Origin: Hofstenia miamia
Taxonomy: Eukaryota > Xenacoelomorpha > Acoela
NCBI GenBank assembly: GCA_004352715.1
Contig: SCFE01000054.1
Coordinates: 895,374 to 959,373, forward strand
Reading direction: 5' to 3'
Length of the DNA stretch: 64,000 nucleotides
Under the pieces are notes generated by a model. That model saw only the letters and a program-made list of their open reading frames with translations, did no database searches and had not been told where the DNA came from. The position numbers were made by a program, and so were the translations under genes. Of this stretch, positions 59,651 through 64,000 are shown in pieces. Each line of letters opens with the position of its first letter. The first letter of the stretch is position 1.

Positions 59651-60480
59651 TTGCCCCCTTTGTTTTGCTAAATTGTTTTGACAAGTACTATTTGGTAATG
59701 ATATTTTCAGCACAGCTCTTTCTCTGTGGACCAATTCATCAGCTTTTCTTATCATGGTTTCACCTTTTGGGTCACTCCAGCTTGTTGTCACAATATCTGA
59801 CTGCTTTTTCATTTTTAGTATTGCCTCTCTTTCTGTTGTCAATGTACTGTGATAGCACAGAAATTTTGCTTCTTTTATGTTCTCTAATATCAGTGTGACT
59901 TTGCATAACTCATTCATTTTTCTGGAAAATATTTCATAATATTTCTGATACAGATGGATCCCTTTTATTGCTATCACCAGTGTCATCTCCTGGTATTTGT
60001 GATATCCTTATAGAAGAAGCTTATGTTGTTCCTTACTTCCTCCTCTGTTATTTCATTTGGGTCTATCTCAACCCACTTTGTTATGTTGTAGTAATGATAC
60101 TGTTTTTCCCATAGATTGAGCCAGACCACATTGTTTACTCCTGAAAATAGCATTACTGCCTTTGTTGTTCTCTTGTTGATCTTGTTTCTCAGTTCTTTTA
60201 GCTGCTCATTGATGGGCTTCCTTGTGTATATAGTTGATAGGGAGTTATTGCTCCCTCAACATATAGGCATTCCCTGTTGTCATTGCTGAGTATGATTTCT
60301 TTTGATCTCTTGTAGTCTTCTCAGTCAATTATTGCTTTACTCATTCTTTTGTGTTGACATATGTCTTATATTTGTGTAAGAATGCTTTTGCTATTTTCAC
60401 GTCTTTAGGTATTCTCCATTATGGGAGTATCATTGGGATTGATACCATTTCTGGCGGTGAGTAGATGAAGATTCTTGTTT
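59630..60480 (-). pseudogene. Unidentified 3'-ORF remnant upstream of the putative LTR
   Basis: On the minus strand, pieces in different frames read coding-like: NEQLKELRNKINKRTTKAV and NNVVWLNLWEKQYHYYN, then WVEIDPNEITEEEVRN (about 60000-60190), then the 118-codon frame 59630-59986 (KADELVHRERAVLK). Composition matches the neighbouring gag-pol rather than the flanks. I recognise no integrase HHCC/DDE or chromodomain, so the identity is open. Position suggests the 3' gene of the same retroelement family. Confidence 0.45.
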
Positions 60481-60484
60481 CAAT

Positions 60485-62898
60485 TTGTCTTTCTATTTTA
60501 TTGTAAGTTTGGTTGTGATTATGCAGTTACTTTTGATCAATGATGAAAAACTAAAGCTAAATTTTATCTACATTAAAGTTAATAAAAAAATGAATGGTAA
60601 ATTATATTGTTTCCAAAAGATCCTTGTATCACTGATGATAGACGGGGAGAAGTATCATTGTGTAAACTCCAAACTATCAATTACATGTTTAATTAATACT
60701 AATTATCTTCATATTGCATCTCATGTTACTCAGCTCTCAACTTCACTCTAATGGCTATGACTATGCAAAATCAGAACCTAAAGAACTAAGAGGAAATTTC
60801 AATGCTGAATGTTTTAGTTAAAACCAAAAAGTATCCCATTGAGAAATGTAATGCTGTCAATTAATCCATTTTCACTCACACTGCATTGTGAAATGCAATT
60901 TGAGTCAGCAACATATTTGTGAGGAAACCACAATGCCCTAAAACAAATTCTAGTCAGTCATTCATATGGCTCAGGTGTATACTATTGCTATATTCAGTTA
61001 TATACTATAGGGAATTAACAATTTAAGAAGCATATTGCTGATTTATAATAACTGTTGAAATAACTGCTGTCAAGGATAGTCACCTAGAAATAATTATGTG
61101 TTAAATGATAGTAGAGGTTTTCTTAATAATTGTACACTATCATTTCTTTAAGCAGTTTTTATTGTGGTTCATCTATGTCACAGATGTGATAAAACCAGTA
61201 AATATATTACTAACTAGTTAAATATGCAAGAGCACTGCAGACTTCAATTTTCAACCAGCACCTTAGATTGTTTATTGCTTTTATTGCTCTTAATACACCC
61301 CTAAATTATATTATAAAATCTTGAAAAATGTGAATTTATTGTAAAACAGATGTTTGTTAGTTGTAAATTGGATGTCAATTATTAAGGTATATTTCACTAT
61401 GAATAATTTTGTTTTAGAAAAAGAATGGCTACAGGTTTGTTTTCCATCAAAACTTTACATTTTTATACTAAAATTTAGTTCACATAGGCTCTACATTTCT
61501 ATTAATTGGGTTATAAAATAATATGTAGTAATTGCTAGTGAATTTTTTAAATGTAATTGATAATTTCAAAGCCAAAAATCACAGTGGTATAAACAATTTG
61601 CTGTGTTAAGCTTAATGTTTGGAAATTAAATGTATGAGGTTTTCAATTGTATATTGCTAACACTGAATTAAATATAGCAACAACTATTATTTATCAATGC
61701 ATTATAAATTAAGACATTAGTGGATTCTGATAAATAATTAGGTGCATTTAGTAAATCAATTTTTTTCTACTTATTTTTAAAAAGATTTGTGTTTGTTTTA
61801 GAACATGTATGTAATGCATATTTCATGTCTCAAAGAATAGTATTTAAAACGTTTGGATATCCCCGCACTTCCTGACTAATTTTACTGAATCATCCCTTGA
61901 TTTAGAACCTTATGATTCAATATCTAGTTATATATGTATGAATTAATTGAAAAACACGCATTTTACCAAGATTGAAAATTTAACTTTTGTTATTGTAAGG
62001 AAGTAATGAAAATATGTTGATACAATGCACTTAGTTTTGTGTCAAGTCTTTATGCAGCTAATTAGTAAATTTGTTGTAAGTGCAAACACTTGAAATATTT
62101 ATAATATAGTAATTTCTACATAATTAACAATTGTGCCAAAATAAATCTAATCTAAATATTTCCTATTTTCAAACTTAATAAGATATGTGAAACATGCTCC
62201 CATGAGTTGGTAATTAACATGAATGTGATCTTAGAATATGTTTGAAAAGTAGTAGCTTAAAACGCATTTCTGAATTTTTTATACTGTTATTTAAAGTATT
62301 CTTAAACAGCTTAGACATAAAATCTTAATTTGAGCAGATCAATTTTAAAAAATTCAAAAATAAACCCAAAATTTTACTACTTTTTAGTCTTAGGTGTTCT
62401 ATATTTTTAAAACAATAAAGCCAAAGACAAACTGATGCATTGATTTCCGTCCCTAAACATCATGATTCACGAAATAATGATATCTAAATTCGTGACACCA
62501 TTGTTATTTTATGTGAAGTTTGTTGCTGGGCTACTTCTGTACAGTGAAATGAGGAGGAAAAAGTATATTACAATTACTTAGCAATAAATATGGAATTTGA
62601 TTCTGTCGGAAATAAGATATCAATATCTTCTACATCAGAATGTGCTTAAAATTTGATTACTAAAATGGCAAATATGTTGTCAACTTTTATGTATCAAATT
62701 GATTTGTCCGCACTTTTGAACAATTTTATCTAAACTTGTTAACAAGAATTGAAAGTTGTTACATGGACACATATATGCAATTATGAATATTTGTACTACA
62801 ACCTTCTTGTACCTGATGCCCATGGAAATAATCACTGTTTCAATGAGAAATCCGATGTGTGTAGAAATATTCAAATTCTTTCTATGCTTAGTGTTCAA
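60485..62898. other. AT-rich intergenic DNA
   Basis: No exon, structured RNA or repeat family is recognised. One 88-codon frame (60485-60751) has no motif. Confidence 0.5.
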
Positions 62899-62906
62899 AT
62901 AATGAG

Positions 62907-63716
62907 CAAGCTTAGGAATCATATGCACTTAAAAACCCCAATATATGCAATGCACTTATGCCACTAAAAATGATCACATATGCACTTAAATATGCAACTA
63001 AAAAAATGCAATTGCAGCAAAAAAATTAACTAAATACTTTGGTTACAAGCCAGAAACAACATTGCATAGAGTGCAGACCAAATTGTTTCCTGCGCCTCGC
63101 AGACAAGAATACTCTCTGGTGTATCACTCAATGAGCTCACGATTTGTTGGTTTTGGCTTCATGGTTGCGTTCTATAATGTACGCCTATAACCTATAACGT
63201 ATTAATCCACAATGGCACATCTGCGGCTGGAGATTTCTAAGAAATTAGCGCCACATGCATGGACTTCTAAATAACATCTGGACGCGAAGCAATTTGCTAA
63301 CCGCAAAAACCGGAGACATATTTTGGCCATTGTTTATTTAATTACTCGCATTACGATTCATTTGCATTTGTTGTAATGGTGTACAAATGCTGCGTTCCAC
63401 ACTGCACTGTAAAGATAATCTGTGTTTACATTTCCTCTAAACAACTATTAATTATATGCATCATCTGAAATTATTTTGGTAAATAGTTTAGATAAATATT
63501 TGGCCAAAACATGTATTTGCTTATTTTTTGCTTCGCGTCCAGATGTAATTTAGAAGTCCATGTCCACATGTATTCCTATTTCTTAGAAATATGCAATTGA
63601 ATTTTATGAAATTGTAATAATATGCACTTATAATATGCTCTTAAAATATGCCAGTAAATGCTTGTATATGGTATTTAAATATGCCCTTATGCACTTATGC
63701 ATTTATCCTAAGCCTG
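62907..63716. mobile_element. Internally deleted derivative of the hAT element at 44315
   Basis: This is 810 bp with both ends of the 44315-46482 element and its own perfect target duplication ATAATGAG (62899-62906 and 63717-63724). About 150 bp of one end and about 680 bp of the other are kept. The transposase is deleted except for its first codons (start near 63163). The junction lies in GAAACAAC|ATTGCAT. It could be moved in trans by the full-length transposase. Confidence 0.95.
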
Positions 63717-63821
63717 ATAATGAGGCAGTCTAATGCCCTTGAGAATAACAATTATCTTGAAATATTTTGTTTTCTGAAAAATAACTGTGTGAGTGCCGTC
63801 TATTCGCGCAGTGCCCAAAGG

Positions 63822-64000
63822 CAGGGGCGTGCCTGGACAGTGTAGCGTCAGTTCGTGAATTAAAGTCGAACTCAAAATAGGAGTGATTTCTCTATATTGT
63901 TGTGTTTCAGATTTTATATACCTTCATTACTTCGTGAGTTATAGGTTGTTAAAAATTGTATTTGGATGCCATCACAAATTTGAAAAATAGCAAGTCGAAT
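63822..64000. other. Possible hAT-type element end running out of the window
   Basis: CAGGGGCGTGCCTGGACA resembles the CAGGGGCGTGCC ends of hAT MITEs. The partner end would lie beyond position 64000. Confidence 0.25.

Overview
This is AT-rich genomic DNA from an intron-containing eukaryote, very probably an invertebrate animal. It has three spliced, recognisable animal gene loci. They are ESS2/DGCR14 (minus strand, 14915-18807), NAE1/APP-BP1 (plus strand, 23715-28259) and part of a TLC-domain membrane protein (plus strand, 34807-35669). Introns run from 41 bp to about 1.9 kb with GT...AG borders. I cannot name the phylum from the sequence alone.

Most of the rest is transposon debris. Positions 1-5000 hold a scaffold gap, duplicated blocks next to single Ns, and a minisatellite of about 84 bp. 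Positions 5000-8700 hold three Tc1/mariner/IS630-type remnants, one of them sitting inside a hAT-type MITE that still has its 8-bp target duplication. Positions 8700-11700 hold a fold-back MITE family inside a block that the assembly shows twice. Positions 12106-13373 are a perfect 75-bp satellite (17 copies). A truncated LINE tail with an (ATT)n end lies just 3' of ESS2. ESS2 (7 exons) and NAE1 (6 exons) lie head to head, 4.9 kb apart, and both carry MITEs in their longest introns.

Positions 28-34 kb are mostly non-coding, with a hAT transposase tail fragment and an isolated GC-rich island. The TLC gene is cut short by a cluster of elements: a fold-back MITE (35831-36455), a nearly intact piggyBac element with TTAA duplications (36457-39013), a decayed non-LTR retrotransposon on the minus strand (about 39140-43800) interrupted by a repeat-flanked single ORF of unknown function (40030-40827), and a hAT element with perfect 8-bp target duplications (44315-46482). 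An internally deleted derivative of that hAT lies at 62907-63716.

Positions 48.2-50.2 kb hold a broken, multi-exon zinc-finger/tyrosine-recombinase-like gene. Positions 51.5-54.5 kb are an old, diverged direct duplication of very AT-rich DNA. Positions 54.8-60.5 kb hold a decayed Gypsy-type LTR retroelement on the minus strand. Its segment order (3' ORF, putative LTR, PBS, gag, protease, RT, RNase H start) suggests either a tandem or a circularly permuted insertion.

The host genes serve separate housekeeping functions: splicing-associated ESS2, neddylation E1 subunit NAE1, and a lipid-related TLC membrane protein. I see no operon-like link between them. Nothing here is demonstrably a new biological system. 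The strongest leads are the repeat-flanked ORF, the YR-like gene, the autonomous/non-autonomous hAT pair and the near-intact piggyBac.
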